Counted from the stretch's first letter, positions 1 to 15,083 are shown. The stretch is DNA of 64,000 nucleotides from Streptomyces griseus (GCF_001715295.1 NZ_MDKB01000001.1:5345-69344); one strand, 5' to 3'. Notes: a model not told the origin generated them from the letters alone. Translations and numbers: made by a program.

Positions 1-10
1 TTTTCCGGGA

Positions 11-39
11 AAGCCCCGTGCCGTTGGCACGGGGCTTTT
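11..39 (+). terminator. Rho-independent terminator of an upstream gene
   Basis: A perfect 12-bp stem (11-22 with 26-37) closed by a 3-nt loop is followed by a short T run. It presumably ends a gene or RNA lying to the left of the window. Confidence 0.8.
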
Positions 40-180
40 CTGCGTTCACGGCCCGATCGGTACCCGAAAGCCCCTGACAGCCGGCCCCCGCCCGCCCGGT
101 GGGCCGGCGGAGGACCGGAGCGGTACCTGGAGGGCGGCCAGGACTCGAAAAGTCCGTGAGAGGGGTCAGGCCGCATGGTT

Positions 181-208
181 CTGACCACCCCTTCATCCGG
201 GGTATGCT
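181..208 (+). promoter_or_regulatory. Probable promoter of the tRNA-Thr gene
   Basis: A -35-like CTGACC (181-186), a 16-nt spacer and a -10-like TATGCT (203-208) lie 26 nt before the mature tRNA 5' end. This matches the vegetative actinobacterial promoter pattern; the assignment rests on motif and position only. The sequence from about 40 to 180 shows no gene. Confidence 0.5.
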
Positions 209-233
209 TTACCTCGTTGCCGCAGGGTGACAG

Positions 234-306
234 GCCCCAATAGCTCAGTCGGTAGAGCGTCTCCATGGTAAGGAGAAGGTCTGCGGTTCGATTCCGCATT
301 GGGGCT
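234..306 (+). tRNA. tRNA-Thr (anticodon GGT)
   Basis: A full cloverleaf can be drawn. The acceptor stem pairs GCCCCAA (234-240) with TTGGGGC (299-305), followed by discriminator T306. The anticodon stem TCTCC/GGAGA encloses the loop ATGGTAA, giving anticodon GGT at 267-269, which reads ACC threonine codons. The T arm has the usual TTCGATT loop. CCA is not encoded. The gene stands alone with its own terminator directly downstream. Confidence 0.95.
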
Positions 307-312
307 CGGCAA

Positions 313-343
313 GAAAGGCCCCCGCCTCAGGCGGGGGCCTTTC
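313..343 (+). terminator. Terminator of the tRNA-Thr transcript
   Basis: A 14-bp perfect stem (313-326 with 330-343) with a 3-nt loop starts 7 nt after the tRNA; the descending arm ends in CTTTC. Confidence 0.85.
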
Positions 344-498
344 TCATGTTCGGCATCGCCGCGACGAACATGGCTGGGGAGCACGTCGGCGAAGGCGTTG
401 CAGGCGGGCGCGTCACGGGACGGCAGGCGTGGCGTTCCACCGCCCGGCCCGGGACAGCCCTTCGTGGGAACTCGATGGCCCCGGCGGCCGGGAGCCGC

Positions 499-1038
499 TC
501 AGACGGAGGCACGGAGCGACGCGTCCAACGCACTCATGAGCTGAGACACACGGTTCCTGCCGGTAGGAGCGAGCGGATACCGGGACAGCACATCGATCAG
601 CACCGGCGAGGCACGTCGCCGAGCCTGCTCGATCGCCATGTCTCCGACTGCGGGGTCGCCGCCCGCTTCCAGCTCCGCGATGCATGCGGCGCTCGCGGCG
701 GCGCGCAGGATGTGTCCCACCTGGGTGGCCCGCGGTATCGGGTGCACGTAGGCGGCGGACGCGGCGTCACCTGCGGACCGGGCGGCAAGACGTGCCGTTT
801 CCGACCCTGTTTCCTTCGCGGCCCGGTGCGCATCCACGGAAGTGACGCGCTGCAGCTTCGTCCTCTTAGCGCCGTTGACGAACTCCCATGCCGCATCAAG
901 GGCCGCACGCGGACGAGGATCACCGGGAACGGCCCCCTCGAACACCGGGAGGACCTCCTGCGCGCTCTGCGCCGCGTAGCGCGCCACGACGCGCAACTCG
1001 TCCATGGTCAACTCGAACGCACCGGACACCGTCGTCAT
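499..1038 (-). CDS. Putative immunity protein (Imm-5-like family)
   Basis: The 179-aa product belongs, as far as I recognise it, to the Streptomyces 'putative immunity protein' family, all-helical and Ala-rich with no signal peptide or membrane segment. Members are named by analogy with polymorphic-toxin immunity proteins and have no proven role. The ATG at 1038 is chosen because GGGAGGATC lies just upstream on the coding strand; the frame stays open further upstream but that extension is low-complexity. No toxin gene sits next to it. It lies directly beyond the tRNA-Thr gene, a common landing site for transferred DNA, and is divergent from a broken ArsR-type gene. Confidence 0.75.
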   Translation of the reverse strand: MTTVSGAFELTMDELRVVARYAAQSAQEVLPVFEGAVPGDPRPRAALDAAWEFVNGAKRTKLQRVTSVDAHRAAKETGSETARLAARSAGDAASAAYVHPIPRATQVGHILRAAASAACIAELEAGGDPAVGDMAIEQARRRASPVLIDVLSRYPLAPTGRNRVSQLMSALDASLRASV

Positions 1039-1154
1039 GGAAGCGATCCTCCCACCCTCGGGAGTGATGCCCCGGTGGCGTCCCTGGCCAGCGCCTGCAC
1101 GCCGGAGCTCCGCCCAGTCCCAGCCCCGCTCCTCGGCGGCCTGCCCACGCTGAG

Positions 1155-1529
1155 GTGGCGGGGCGCACATCCGCAGCGCTCCCACCCCGCCGCGGCATCG
1201 CGGAGGAGCTGCCGGTGCTGTCCTACCCGAGCCGTGGAGTGGCGACGCTGTGGTGGACCCCGGCGCCCGCTCCCGGCGCGAGCACTCCGGTGGCACTGCT
1301 CGGCGCCCCCGGGGCGAGGCTGCTCGTGCTCCTCGGCGAGCCGTTGCCCACGGTGGAGATCGCCCGTCACTTCCCGGCCACCCCGATTGCGGTGTCGCAG
1401 TACCTGCGGGTCCTGCACGCCGCGGGCCTCCTGACCCTCACCTGCGACGGACGGCGGGTCCTGTACCACCGCCCTCTGGGCGACCAGGTGGCCGGCCGGC
1501 ACCACCGCTCCCCGCCGGCGTCCCCCTGA
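1155..1529 (+). pseudogene. ArsR-type winged-helix regulator, 5'-truncated remnant
   Basis: The frame encodes about 124 aa. From residue 15 on it matches the C-terminal part of larger (over 300 aa) ArsR/DUF5937-type regulators, including the winged helix around residues 53-110 (VSQYLRVLHAAGLL recognition helix, then DGRRVLYHR wing). The N-terminal two thirds are missing: the in-frame sequence upstream reaches a stop at 1065 and reads as Pro/Ala-rich noise. GTG at 1155 could in principle start a short HTH protein, but no convincing ribosome binding site is seen. I judge it a decayed gene; a functional mini-regulator is the alternative. Confidence 0.55.
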
Positions 1530-1602
1530 CAGGCGCGAGGTTCCCGTCAGCCACCTGCCCCGGGGTCGGCCCTCATCCCCACAGGAGCGCCCCCGGCGGG
1601 CC

Positions 1603-4230
1603 CTACACCGTGTGCGGCTCCGGGACGCGCATGGCCAGAATGGCCATGTCGTCCGAGGCGGGCTCCGCGGCGAAGCGCTCGACCGCGCGCAGGATCCGTC
1701 CGGCCACCGCGCCGGCCGTCAGCCCCGTGCACATCGTGAGGACGTCCGCCAGGCCGTCGTCGCCGAGCATGCGGGACCCCTCGCGGCGCTCGGTGACCCC
1801 GTCCGTCACGCAGAGGAGCACGTCCCCCGGTTCCAGGACGACCTCCTCCTCGTACAGCTCCAGGTCCTCGATGACACCCAGCAGCGGCTGCGGCTCGGCC
1901 GCCGCCTCCACATGGCCGTCCTGGCGCAGGCGCAGCGGCAGCGGGTGGCCGGCGCACACCACCTTCAGGAGGGCGCTGCCGTCCTCCTGCGGCCACAGCT
2001 CGCCGTAGAGCAGGGTCAGGAAGCGGCTGCGGGCACCTTCGTCCAGGATGGCGGCGTTGAGCCGCTCCAGCACCGCCGGGCCGCCGAAGCCCTCGCGTGC
2101 GAGCAGCCGCAGGGCGTGACGGGCCAGGCCCGTCACGGCCGCCGCCTCCGGTCCCGTACCGCAGACGTCGCCGATGGCGAAGCCGTACGCCCCGTCGCGG
2201 ATGGGGAACACGTCGTAGAAGTCGCCGCCGACCTCGTTTCCCTCGCCCGCCGCGCGGTAGATGACCTCGATCTCGACGTTGGGAACATCGGGCAGGCCGG
2301 GCGGCAGGAGGCTGCGCTGGAGGGACTGGCTGATGGCCATGCGCTCCGAGTACAGGCGGGCGTTGTCCAGGGCGAGAGCGGCCCGGCGGGACAGGTCCTC
2401 GGCCAGTTCCAGGATCTCCTGGCGGAAGTGGTCGTCGGACGGCTTGCCGAGCGTCAGCATGCCGATCACGCGGTTCCTCGCCACCAGCGGCAGGACGACC
2501 GTCTCGCCGCCCACGGCAGCCGCGGTGGCCAGGGTGTTACGGGTGTTGGTGCTCATGCTGAGGGGCGCGTCCCTGCCCAGACTGCGGGTGGACATGTGCA
2601 GGGCGGCCCGGTGACCGGCGGCCGCGGGAGCGGGCCAGCTGCGGGCGCCCGGGGTCGGGACGGGCTCCGGCGGCGCGATGGAGGACAGCAGTGCTTTGAG
2701 GCCGTCGATCCGCTCCTCGTCCTCGTGCAGGACGTAGGAGAGCGCCGGCTCCGCGGACTGGTCGGCGATGGTGTAGACGGCACACCAGGTCGCCAGGGTG
2801 GGAACCGTCATCTGGGCCATCAGCGCCAGGGTCTGGTCCCTGTCGAGCGTGCCGGCGAGCAGGTCGGAGGCCTCGACCAGGAAGGACAGCGAGCCGCGGC
2901 GCAGCCGCTCCAGTTCCCCGAGCCGCGCCGACTCGACGGCCAGCGCGATGCGGTCCGCGGCGAACTGGAGTCGCAGCGCCTCCTCGTTGGAGTACCGCCC
3001 CGCTGCTTCGGCCGCGACACCCAGCGAACCCGTGAGCCTGCCCTCGACCTTCAGCGGCACCGTGACGACGGACCGCATACCGGTGTCCGCGAGCAGCGGG
3101 ACGGCTGCCGGAACGGCCGTGAGGTCCTCGTGGACCGCCGGCATGCGGGCGGAGCCGTAGCGACCCGTCCCGGCCTCCACGGGGACCCGGGCGAAACGCT
3201 GGCGGGCCGAGGGGAGGCCGGTCGTCGCCCGTACCTCCAGTTCCGTCTCGTCGTCGGTGGCGAGCAGCAGGAAGGCGGCGTCGGCGTCGAGCATGTCGCG
3301 TGCCCGTTCGACGGTGCGCTGCAGCAGCCCGTCGAGGTCGTCGGGGGCGGGGGAGCCGATGAAGACCTCGAACGGGTCCGTGGTGCGGTTCTCGGCCGAA
3401 CCGTCGGAGACGGGGGCGCGTGTCGGCGTCTGGAGCACCGCGCGTTCGTAGTCGCGCACGAGGAGGCAGACCGTGGACGGTTCGCCCTGGGTGTCACGGA
3501 CCCTGAGGTGCGAGGAGTAGACGGGGATGACGCGCCCGTCGGCGCCGCGGATGCCGTAGCTGCCCTCCCAGCGGGAGAGCTGGAGGGCGTCGGCGATACC
3601 GGTGCTGGTGCCCGGGGTGTGCGGCCAGGCCACGAAGTCGGTGAACTGCTTGCCGGTGACCTGGTCCGCGGCGTATCCGAAGAGGAAGGCGGCGTCGTCG
3701 TTCCAGGCGGCGACGGATCCGGAACGGTCGATCTGGACGACGGCCACCCGTACGCGCTCGTCCGTGACGGGGAGCAGGGCCGTGGGGAGGACGGGGCCCG
3801 CGGAGCGGATGCCGACGGGGCGTTCGGGGAGGTCGAGCTGGAACCAGACGTGCTTGTGGGCGGGGGAGTACTCGACGCCCCAGCGCGAGGCGAGGGCCGC
3901 GCAGAGCAGCAGGCCGCGGCCGCCCTCCCGGTCGGGGCTGCCGAAGTCCAGGCCGGAGTTCTGGAGCGGGATCTCCCGCTCCGGATAGTGGTCGGAGACC
4001 TCGACGCGTACGCCGTCCTCTGTGCGCAGGCACAGGACATCGGCGGCCGTGCCCGCGTGGACGACCGCGTTGGTGACGAGTTCGCTGGTCAGGACGACGG
4101 CGTCGTCGACGACGTCGGTGTACCCCCACCCCTGGAGGGTGTCGCGTACGAAGGCGCGGGCAGTCGCCACCGAGCGTCCGACCGGATCGAAGGTGGCAGC
4201 CGCACGCGCGGTGATCACAGCACTCCCCAT
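1603..4230 (-). CDS. osaC: OsaC: multidomain anti-sigma / PP2C phosphatase signalling protein
   Basis: The 875-aa protein has, in order, an RsbW-like HATPase domain (about 1-135, N box SELVTNAVVHAG), a PAS domain (about 150-270), two GAF domains (about 300-460 and 480-630) and a C-terminal SpoIIE-type PP2C phosphatase (about 660-870, GGDFYDVF and SDDMAILAM metal motifs). Known for the family: S. coelicolor OsaC helps switch off the SigB osmotic response and restore osmotic equilibrium. It is cytoplasmic. It is divergent from osaA across 345 nt, as in S. coelicolor. ATG at 4230 starts the conserved sequence MGSAVITARA; the ribosome binding site is weak. The same frame is open antisense through osaA, which is a GC artefact and not a fusion. 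Confidence 0.9.
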   Translation of the reverse strand: MGSAVITARAAATFDPVGRSVATARAFVRDTLQGWGYTDVVDDAVVLTSELVTNAVVHAGTAADVLCLRTEDGVRVEVSDHYPEREIPLQNSGLDFGSPDREGGRGLLLCAALASRWGVEYSPAHKHVWFQLDLPERPVGIRSAGPVLPTALLPVTDERVRVAVVQIDRSGSVAAWNDDAAFLFGYAADQVTGKQFTDFVAWPHTPGTSTGIADALQLSRWEGSYGIRGADGRVIPVYSSHLRVRDTQGEPSTVCLLVRDYERAVLQTPTRAPVSDGSAENRTTDPFEVFIGSPAPDDLDGLLQRTVERARDMLDADAAFLLLATDDETELEVRATTGLPSARQRFARVPVEAGTGRYGSARMPAVHEDLTAVPAAVPLLADTGMRSVVTVPLKVEGRLTGSLGVAAEAAGRYSNEEALRLQFAADRIALAVESARLGELERLRRGSLSFLVEASDLLAGTLDRDQTLALMAQMTVPTLATWCAVYTIADQSAEPALSYVLHEDEERIDGLKALLSSIAPPEPVPTPGARSWPAPAAAGHRAALHMSTRSLGRDAPLSMSTNTRNTLATAAAVGGETVVLPLVARNRVIGMLTLGKPSDDHFRQEILELAEDLSRRAALALDNARLYSERMAISQSLQRSLLPPGLPDVPNVEIEVIYRAAGEGNEVGGDFYDVFPIRDGAYGFAIGDVCGTGPEAAAVTGLARHALRLLAREGFGGPAVLERLNAAILDEGARSRFLTLLYGELWPQEDGSALLKVVCAGHPLPLRLRQDGHVEAAAEPQPLLGVIEDLELYEEEVVLEPGDVLLCVTDGVTERREGSRMLGDDGLADVLTMCTGLTAGAVAGRILRAVERFAAEPASDDMAILAMRVPEPHTV

Positions 4231-4575
4231 ATGGTGTCTCGTCGCTTCCCCGAGTCCTGTGCCCGTTTCTCGCCGCTTCGATTCGCCTGCCAGGCTAGAC
4301 GCTCGGTCGGCGCCGCGGGTACCCGAGGGCTGACTTGAGCGCTCGGGTCCGGCTGTGGTCGTGCGCGGGGCGTGCGGACCCGGGGTGCGGGACGAGGCGA
4401 ATGCGGCGACCATGGAACGTTTGACTCCGTCCGCTGCAGGGCTGGTACGTTTCAACGATTTGACGTCCGCATAGTCACCCGTCGACGGTGTGCTGTGGCG
4501 GTGAGCCAAAGTGGAAGTGGGCAAGCTTCCGGTGACGGCCCGAGCGATACGGTCAACCCCTGCGGGAGGGACACG
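4231..4575. promoter_or_regulatory. Divergent osaC-osaA intergenic region
   Basis: This 345-nt non-coding stretch must hold both promoters. On the plus strand a TTGACG box lies near 4464; on the minus strand a TAGCCT hexamer lies near 4291-4296. Neither has a convincing partner box at the right spacing, so no promoter is called with confidence. No RNA gene or repeat is seen. Confidence 0.4.
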
Positions 4576-10065
<5,490 letters not shown>

Positions 10066-10306
10066 CGGGCGGGGTGGCCGCTCCGTGGCGGCGCGACCGC
10101 TCCCGCGCCCATGGGTGTGAGAGCGCGGATCCGGGGAACCTTCTGGTCGTCCCCCGCGTTTCCGCTATGTGCACAGTGACATCACGGTGACAGGGTGTGG
10201 CGACGGGCGGGGTGCGGCTACCATGACCGGCACAAGGACGGACGGCGTAAGGGAGTCGTCCCCCGGGGCGGCCCCCGGTGCGATCCCGGGGCGAGGAGGG
10301 CGGGCC

Positions 10307-10987
10307 ATGGTGCAGAAGGCCAAAATCCTTCTGGTCGATGACCGGCCGGAGAATCTGCTGGCGTTGGAGGCCATCCTCTCCGCGCTGGACCAGACACTGG
10401 TACGGGCGTCGTCAGGTGAGGAAGCGCTCAAAGCGCTGCTCACGGACGATTTCGCAGTCATCCTGCTGGACGTCCAGATGCCGGGCATGGACGGATTCGA
10501 GACTGCCGCGCACATCAAGCGGCGCGAGCGGACCCGGGACATCCCGATCATCTTCCTCACCGCGATCAACCACGGTCCGCACCACACCTTCCGGGGGTAC
10601 GCGGCGGGCGCGGTGGACTACATCTCGAAGCCGTTCGACCCCTGGGTGCTGCGCGCGAAGGTCTCCGTCTTCGTCGACCTGTACATGAAGAACTGCCAAC
10701 TCCGGGAGCAGGCCGCGCTGCTGCGGCTGCAGTTGGAGGGTGGCACGCACCCGGGCGCCGAGGAACAGGAGCCCGCCGGACTGCTCGCCGAGCTCTCCGC
10801 GCGCCTCGCGGCGGTCGAGGAGCAGGCGGAGGCTCTCTCCAAACAGCTGGACGACGAATCGGCGGATGCCGCGGCCGTCGCGACCGCCGCTCACCTCGAG
10901 CGCAAGCTGACCGGGTTGCGACGTGCGCTCGACGCCCTGGAGCCCGGCTCGGGCGGGTCGGCGTCCGCTCTGCCCTCCCAGCACTGA
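10307..10987 (+). CDS. osaB: OsaB: response regulator without DNA-binding domain
   Basis: The 226-aa protein has an N-terminal receiver domain (about 5-125) with the acidic pair DD11-12, predicted phospho-acceptor Asp55 (LLDVQMPGMDG) and the conserved Lys in SKPFDP. The rest is a helical, coiled-coil-like tail (about 140-225) with no HTH, so output is probably through protein contacts. ATG at 10307 is preceded by GAGGAGGG; in-frame upstream sequence is low-complexity. Family knowledge: OsaB is the partner of the OsaA kinase and is needed for growth under osmotic stress. It lies 241 nt downstream of osaA on the same strand, so a separate promoter is possible. Confidence 0.9.
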   Translation: MVQKAKILLVDDRPENLLALEAILSALDQTLVRASSGEEALKALLTDDFAVILLDVQMPGMDGFETAAHIKRRERTRDIPIIFLTAINHGPHHTFRGYAAGAVDYISKPFDPWVLRAKVSVFVDLYMKNCQLREQAALLRLQLEGGTHPGAEEQEPAGLLAELSARLAAVEEQAEALSKQLDDESADAAAVATAAHLERKLTGLRRALDALEPGSGGSASALPSQH

Positions 10988-11126
10988 CGTTCTTCGGCCA
11001 TGTCCTCGCGGAGCCGTCCGCACGCCGATTGAGGGTGCGTCAGTTGGACGCCGGAGTAAGGCGACACGGTCGGGTGAAGCCGTAGGCATCGTGTCCCCGG
11101 TCGTCCACACCGGTAACCTCGGTCCC

Positions 11127-13904
11127 ATGGCCTCACGTACGTCCGGCAAGGGTTCCCAGGGCGCGGCGGGCACCGCGAAGCGTGCCGGTCGTACCGCTGC
11201 CCCGGCGAAGAAGACCGCGCCCGCCAGGAAGACCGCCGCGAAGAAGACCGCGCCCGCGAAGAAGGCCCCCGCCAAGAAGGCGGCGGCCAGAAAGCCGGCG
11301 CCCCCGCCCGCGCCGTCCCCCACCGGCGGTGTCTACCGCCTCGTCCGTGCCGTGTGGCTCGGTACGGCCCACGGTGTCGGCGCGGTCCTCCGCTCGATAG
11401 GGCGCGGTGCGAAGGGCCTCGACCCCGCACACCGCAAGGACGGCCTCGCGCTTCTGCTCCTCGGGCTCGCGCTGATCGTGGCTGCGGGCACCTGGTCGCA
11501 TCTGCGGGGGCCGGTGGGCGAACTCGTCGACATGCTCGTCACCGGGGCGTTCGGCCGGCTCGATCTGCTGGTGCCGATACTGCTCGGCGCCGTCGCGGTG
11601 CGGCTCATCCTCTATCCGGAGAGGCCCGAGGCCAACGGCCGTATCGTCATCGGGCTCTCGGCCCTCGTCCTCGGGGTGCTGGGCCAGGTCCACATCGCCT
11701 GCGGATCACCCGGCCGCGAGGACGGAACGGACGCGATGCAGGACGCGGGCGGCCTGATCGGCTGGGCCGCCTCCAAGCCGCTCATCTTCGCGATGGGCGA
11801 GGTCCTCGCGCTCCCGCTCCTCCTGCTCCTGACCGTTTTCGGGCTCCTGGTCGTCACCGCGACCCCGGTCAACGCCATCCCCCAGAGACTGCGGCAGTTG
11901 GCCGTCAGGCTCGGCGTCCTCGCTCCCGTGGCCGAGCCCGGAGCGTACGGGGAGAGCGACGACGAGCGGTACGACGAGCAGTGGCGCGAGGTGCTACCCG
12001 AGCGCACCCGGCGTGCGCCGGGACGTCGCCCGGCCGGCGCGGCGTACGACCCGGACGAGGCCGAGGGGGAGGCCCTGGCGAAGCGGCGCCGCCCGCGCAG
12101 GCCCTCCGCCCAGCCCGCGATGAACCGGGCCATGGACGCCGTGGACGTCGCGGCCGCCGCCGCGGCGGCCCTCGACGGCGCGGTGCTCAACGGCATGCCG
12201 CCCTCGCCCGTGGTCGCCGACCTGACGCAGGGCGTCTCCGGCGACCGGGCCGGCGAGCGCACCGCGACCCCGGTCCCCGGTGCCAGGTCGGCCGGGAGGA
12301 GGACGCCCCCCAGCAGCGGAACGGGGCAGGACGCGTCGCTCCCCGGCGGCGTACCCGACCTGACCAAGCCGGTACCCGAGCGTTCCGGGGCGCTGCCCGC
12401 ACGCGCCGAGCAGCTTCAGCTCTCCGGCGACATCACCTACTCCCTGCCCTCGCTCGACCTGCTGGAGCGCGGGGGCCCGGGCAAGACGCGCAGCGCCGCC
12501 AACGACGCGGTCGTGGCCTCGCTGACCACGGTCTTCACCGAGTTCAAGGTCGACGCTGCCGTGACCGGGTTCACCCGGGGCCCGACGGTCACCCGGTACG
12601 AGGTGGAACTCGGACCGGCGGTCAAGGTCGAGCGCATCACCGCCCTGACGAAGAACATCGCGTACGCCGTCGCCAGTCCGGACGTCCGGATCATCTCCCC
12701 CATCCCGGGGAAGTCCGCCGTCGGCATCGAGATCCCCAACTCCGACCGGGAGATGGTCAACCTCGGTGACGTGCTGCGTCTCGCGGACGCGGCGGAGGAC
12801 GACCACCCGATGCTGGTGGCGCTCGGCAAGAACGTCGAGGGCGGCTACGAGATGGCCAACCTCGCGAACATGCCGCACGTGCTGGTCGCCGGTGCGACGG
12901 GCTCCGGGAAGTCGTCCTGCATCAACTGCCTGATCACCTCGGTCATGGTCCGGGCGACCCCCGACGACGTCCGGATGGTGCTCGTCGACCCCAAGCGCGT
13001 CGAGCTCACGGCGTACGAAGGCATTCCGCACCTGATCACGCCGATCATCACCAATCCGAAGAAGGCGGCCGAGGCCCTGCAGTGGGTGGTGCGGGAGATG
13101 GACCTGCGCTACGACGACCTCGCGGCGTACGGGTACCGGCACATCGACGATTTCAACCATGCGGTGCGCAGCGGCAAGGCCAAGGCGCCCGAGGGCAGTG
13201 AGCGGGAGCTGTCCCCGTACCCCTACCTGCTGGTCATCGTCGACGAGCTGGCCGACCTGATGATGGTGGCCCCGCGTGACGTCGAGGACTCCATCGTCCG
13301 CATCACCCAGCTGGCGCGCGCGGCCGGGATCCATCTGGTCCTCGCCACGCAGCGTCCGTCGGTCGACGTGGTGACCGGTCTGATCAAGGCGAACGTGCCG
13401 TCCCGGCTGGCCTTCGCGACGTCGTCGCTGGCCGACAGCAGGGTCATCCTCGACCAGCCCGGCGCCGAGAAGCTCATCGGAAAGGGTGACGGGCTGTTCC
13501 TGCCGATGGGAGCGAACAAGCCGACCCGTATGCAGGGAGCCTTCGTCACCGAGGACGAGGTCGCGGCAGTCGTCCAGCACTGCAAGGATCAGATGGCGCC
13601 GGTCTTCCGTGACGACGTGGTCGCCGGCACGAAGCAGAAGAAGGAGATCGACGAGGACATCGGCGACGACCTCGATCTCCTGTGCCAGGCGGCCGAACTG
13701 GTCGTCTCCACGCAGTTCGGCTCCACCTCGATGCTCCAGCGCAAGCTCCGCGTGGGCTTCGCCAAGGCGGGCCGCCTCATGGACCTGATGGAGTCGCGCA
13801 ACATCGTGGGCCCCAGCGAGGGTTCCAAGGCGCGCGACGTTCTGGTCAAGGCGGACGACCTCGACGGGGTGTTGGCCGTGATACGTGGGGAAACCGCTTC
13901 GTAA
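11127..13904 (+). CDS. ftsK: FtsK/SpoIIIE DNA translocase
   Basis: The 925-aa protein pumps chromosomal DNA through closing septa during sporulation. Residues about 15-60 form a Lys/Ala/Pro-rich histone-H1-like tract. Four hydrophobic segments (about 100-270) anchor it in the membrane. A Pro/Arg-rich linker leads to the motor (about 420-800) with Walker A GATGSGKSS at about 589 and the Walker B stretch LLVIVDELADLMM. The C-terminal winged-helix gamma domain (about 850-925) should read polar DNA motifs. ATG at 11127 has no clear ribosome binding site, but the protein length fits the Streptomyces family. No partner gene overlaps it. Confidence 0.93.
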   Translation: MASRTSGKGSQGAAGTAKRAGRTAAPAKKTAPARKTAAKKTAPAKKAPAKKAAARKPAPPPAPSPTGGVYRLVRAVWLGTAHGVGAVLRSIGRGAKGLDPAHRKDGLALLLLGLALIVAAGTWSHLRGPVGELVDMLVTGAFGRLDLLVPILLGAVAVRLILYPERPEANGRIVIGLSALVLGVLGQVHIACGSPGREDGTDAMQDAGGLIGWAASKPLIFAMGEVLALPLLLLLTVFGLLVVTATPVNAIPQRLRQLAVRLGVLAPVAEPGAYGESDDERYDEQWREVLPERTRRAPGRRPAGAAYDPDEAEGEALAKRRRPRRPSAQPAMNRAMDAVDVAAAAAAALDGAVLNGMPPSPVVADLTQGVSGDRAGERTATPVPGARSAGRRTPPSSGTGQDASLPGGVPDLTKPVPERSGALPARAEQLQLSGDITYSLPSLDLLERGGPGKTRSAANDAVVASLTTVFTEFKVDAAVTGFTRGPTVTRYEVELGPAVKVERITALTKNIAYAVASPDVRIISPIPGKSAVGIEIPNSDREMVNLGDVLRLADAAEDDHPMLVALGKNVEGGYEMANLANMPHVLVAGATGSGKSSCINCLITSVMVRATPDDVRMVLVDPKRVELTAYEGIPHLITPIITNPKKAAEALQWVVREMDLRYDDLAAYGYRHIDDFNHAVRSGKAKAPEGSERELSPYPYLLVIVDELADLMMVAPRDVEDSIVRITQLARAAGIHLVLATQRPSVDVVTGLIKANVPSRLAFATSSLADSRVILDQPGAEKLIGKGDGLFLPMGANKPTRMQGAFVTEDEVAAVVQHCKDQMAPVFRDDVVAGTKQKKEIDEDIGDDLDLLCQAAELVVSTQFGSTSMLQRKLRVGFAKAGRLMDLMESRNIVGPSEGSKARDVLVKADDLDGVLAVIRGETAS

Positions 13905-14116
13905 GGGTGGTGCGGGCAACCGTTTCGCCCGGTCGTACGTCAAGTTGAAGAAGGGGCGGCGGAGCGATCTGCCCGCTGCCCCGGCCCGTGCCCTGCCCGA
14001 GGGGCTGCCCGGCGAACCCGATGGCGTACAAAGTCGTCGCTCCCGGTTGCCCCACCCTTTCGTACCACCCCTAGACTGGACATCCAGCAGGTGGCTCACG
14101 CTCGAAAGGCGCCCCC

Positions 14117-14917
14117 GTGTCCATCGGCAACTCCCCCGAAGACGACCGGCCTTCGATCGGTCTCGCGCTTCAGCAGGCCCGCGTCGCAGCGGGTCTGACG
14201 GTCGAGGAAGTCAGCAGCTCCACCCGGGTGCGCATCCCCATCGTGCACGCGATCGAGACGGACGACTTCTCCCGCTGCGGCGGCGACGTGTACGCACGCG
14301 GGCACATCCGCATGCTCGCCCACGCCGTCCGGCTCGACCCCGATCCGCTGATCGCCCAGTACGACGCCGACCACGGGGGGCGCCCCGCGCCCACCCCCGC
14401 GGCGCCGCTGTTCGAGGCGGAACGTATCCGCTCCGACCCCCGCCGGCCCAACTGGACCGCCGCCATGGTGGCGGCGATCGTCGCCGTGGTCGGCTTCGTC
14501 GGCTTCACGCTCTTCAGCGGCGGCGATGACGACGGCTCCGGCACGGCACACGTCGCCGAGGGTTCGACACCCGACAGGTCCACTCCCGAGCCCACCACCA
14601 CGTCCGCCGACCCCGAGCCGGCCCCCTCCGACAGTGCCATCGCCGCGGTCCCGCTGGACAAGGTGACGGTGAAGCTCAGCGCCACCGAGGGAAAGAGCTG
14701 GATCTCCGCCAAGGACCACAACGGGCGGCTGCTGTTCGACGGGCTGCTCCTCAAGGGCGACTCCAAGACCTTCCAGGACAAGGAACGCGTCGACCTCGTC
14801 CTCGGTGACGCCGGAGCGATCGAGCTCTTCGTGAACGGCAAGAAGGTCGACGACCAGTTCGAGTCCGGCCAGGTCGAACGGCTTTCGTACACCAAGGGTG
14901 ACCCGGAGGCGGGCTGA
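14117..14917 (+). CDS. RodZ-like HTH membrane protein (DUF4115 C-terminus)
   Basis: The 266-aa protein has an N-terminal Cro/C1-like HTH of the RodZ type (about 12-80, [21 protein letters not shown]), a single membrane helix (about 115-136), a Ser/Thr/Pro-rich linker and a C-terminal DUF4115 beta domain (about 175-255) expected outside the membrane. RodZ proteins link MreB to the wall machinery in rods; whether that role holds in a polar-growing actinomycete is not shown by the sequence. The GTG start at 14117 has only a weak AAAGG upstream. It stands between ftsK and rimO and is followed by a strong terminator. Confidence 0.85.
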   Translation: MSIGNSPEDDRPSIGLALQQARVAAGLTVEEVSSSTRVRIPIVHAIETDDFSRCGGDVYARGHIRMLAHAVRLDPDPLIAQYDADHGGRPAPTPAAPLFEAERIRSDPRRPNWTAAMVAAIVAVVGFVGFTLFSGGDDDGSGTAHVAEGSTPDRSTPEPTTTSADPEPAPSDSAIAAVPLDKVTVKLSATEGKSWISAKDHNGRLLFDGLLLKGDSKTFQDKERVDLVLGDAGAIELFVNGKKVDDQFESGQVERLSYTKGDPEAG

Positions 14918-14943
14918 CCTCCTTCCCCCTCCCAGGCACCTCA

Positions 14944-14987
14944 GGACGGTGGCCGCCCCGGCAGCGACGCGGGGGCGGCCACCGTCC
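14944..14987 (+). terminator. Terminator after the RodZ-like gene
   Basis: A perfect 16-bp GC-rich stem (14944-14959 with 14972-14987) with a 12-nt loop is followed by CGTTTCC. Confidence 0.8.
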
Positions 14988-15070
14988 CGTTTCCGCCCGG
15001 CAGCCGTCGGCCGTTCGGTCACACGGGGTAGCGGGGAACCCTGCTCGGCAGGGCGGGTGCCGGGACGAAG

Positions 15071-15076
15071 TAGTCT
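15071..15076 (+). promoter_or_regulatory. Candidate -10 box for leaderless rimO
   Basis: TAGTCT ends 7 nt before the rimO ATG, so transcription would begin at or next to the start codon. No ribosome binding site and no clear -35 box are seen. Confidence 0.45.
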
Positions 15077-15083
15077 TGAGCCC

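Noticed and set aside
4290-4330. A SigB-type promoter (GNNTN14-16GGGTA) for osaC
   Set aside because: GGGTAC occurs near 4318-4323 on both strands, but no GNNT box lies at the required distance.
13885-14529. An alternative frame overlapping the RodZ-like gene
   Set aside because: It lacks recognisable motifs, and the HTH-membrane-DUF4115 frame explains the region.
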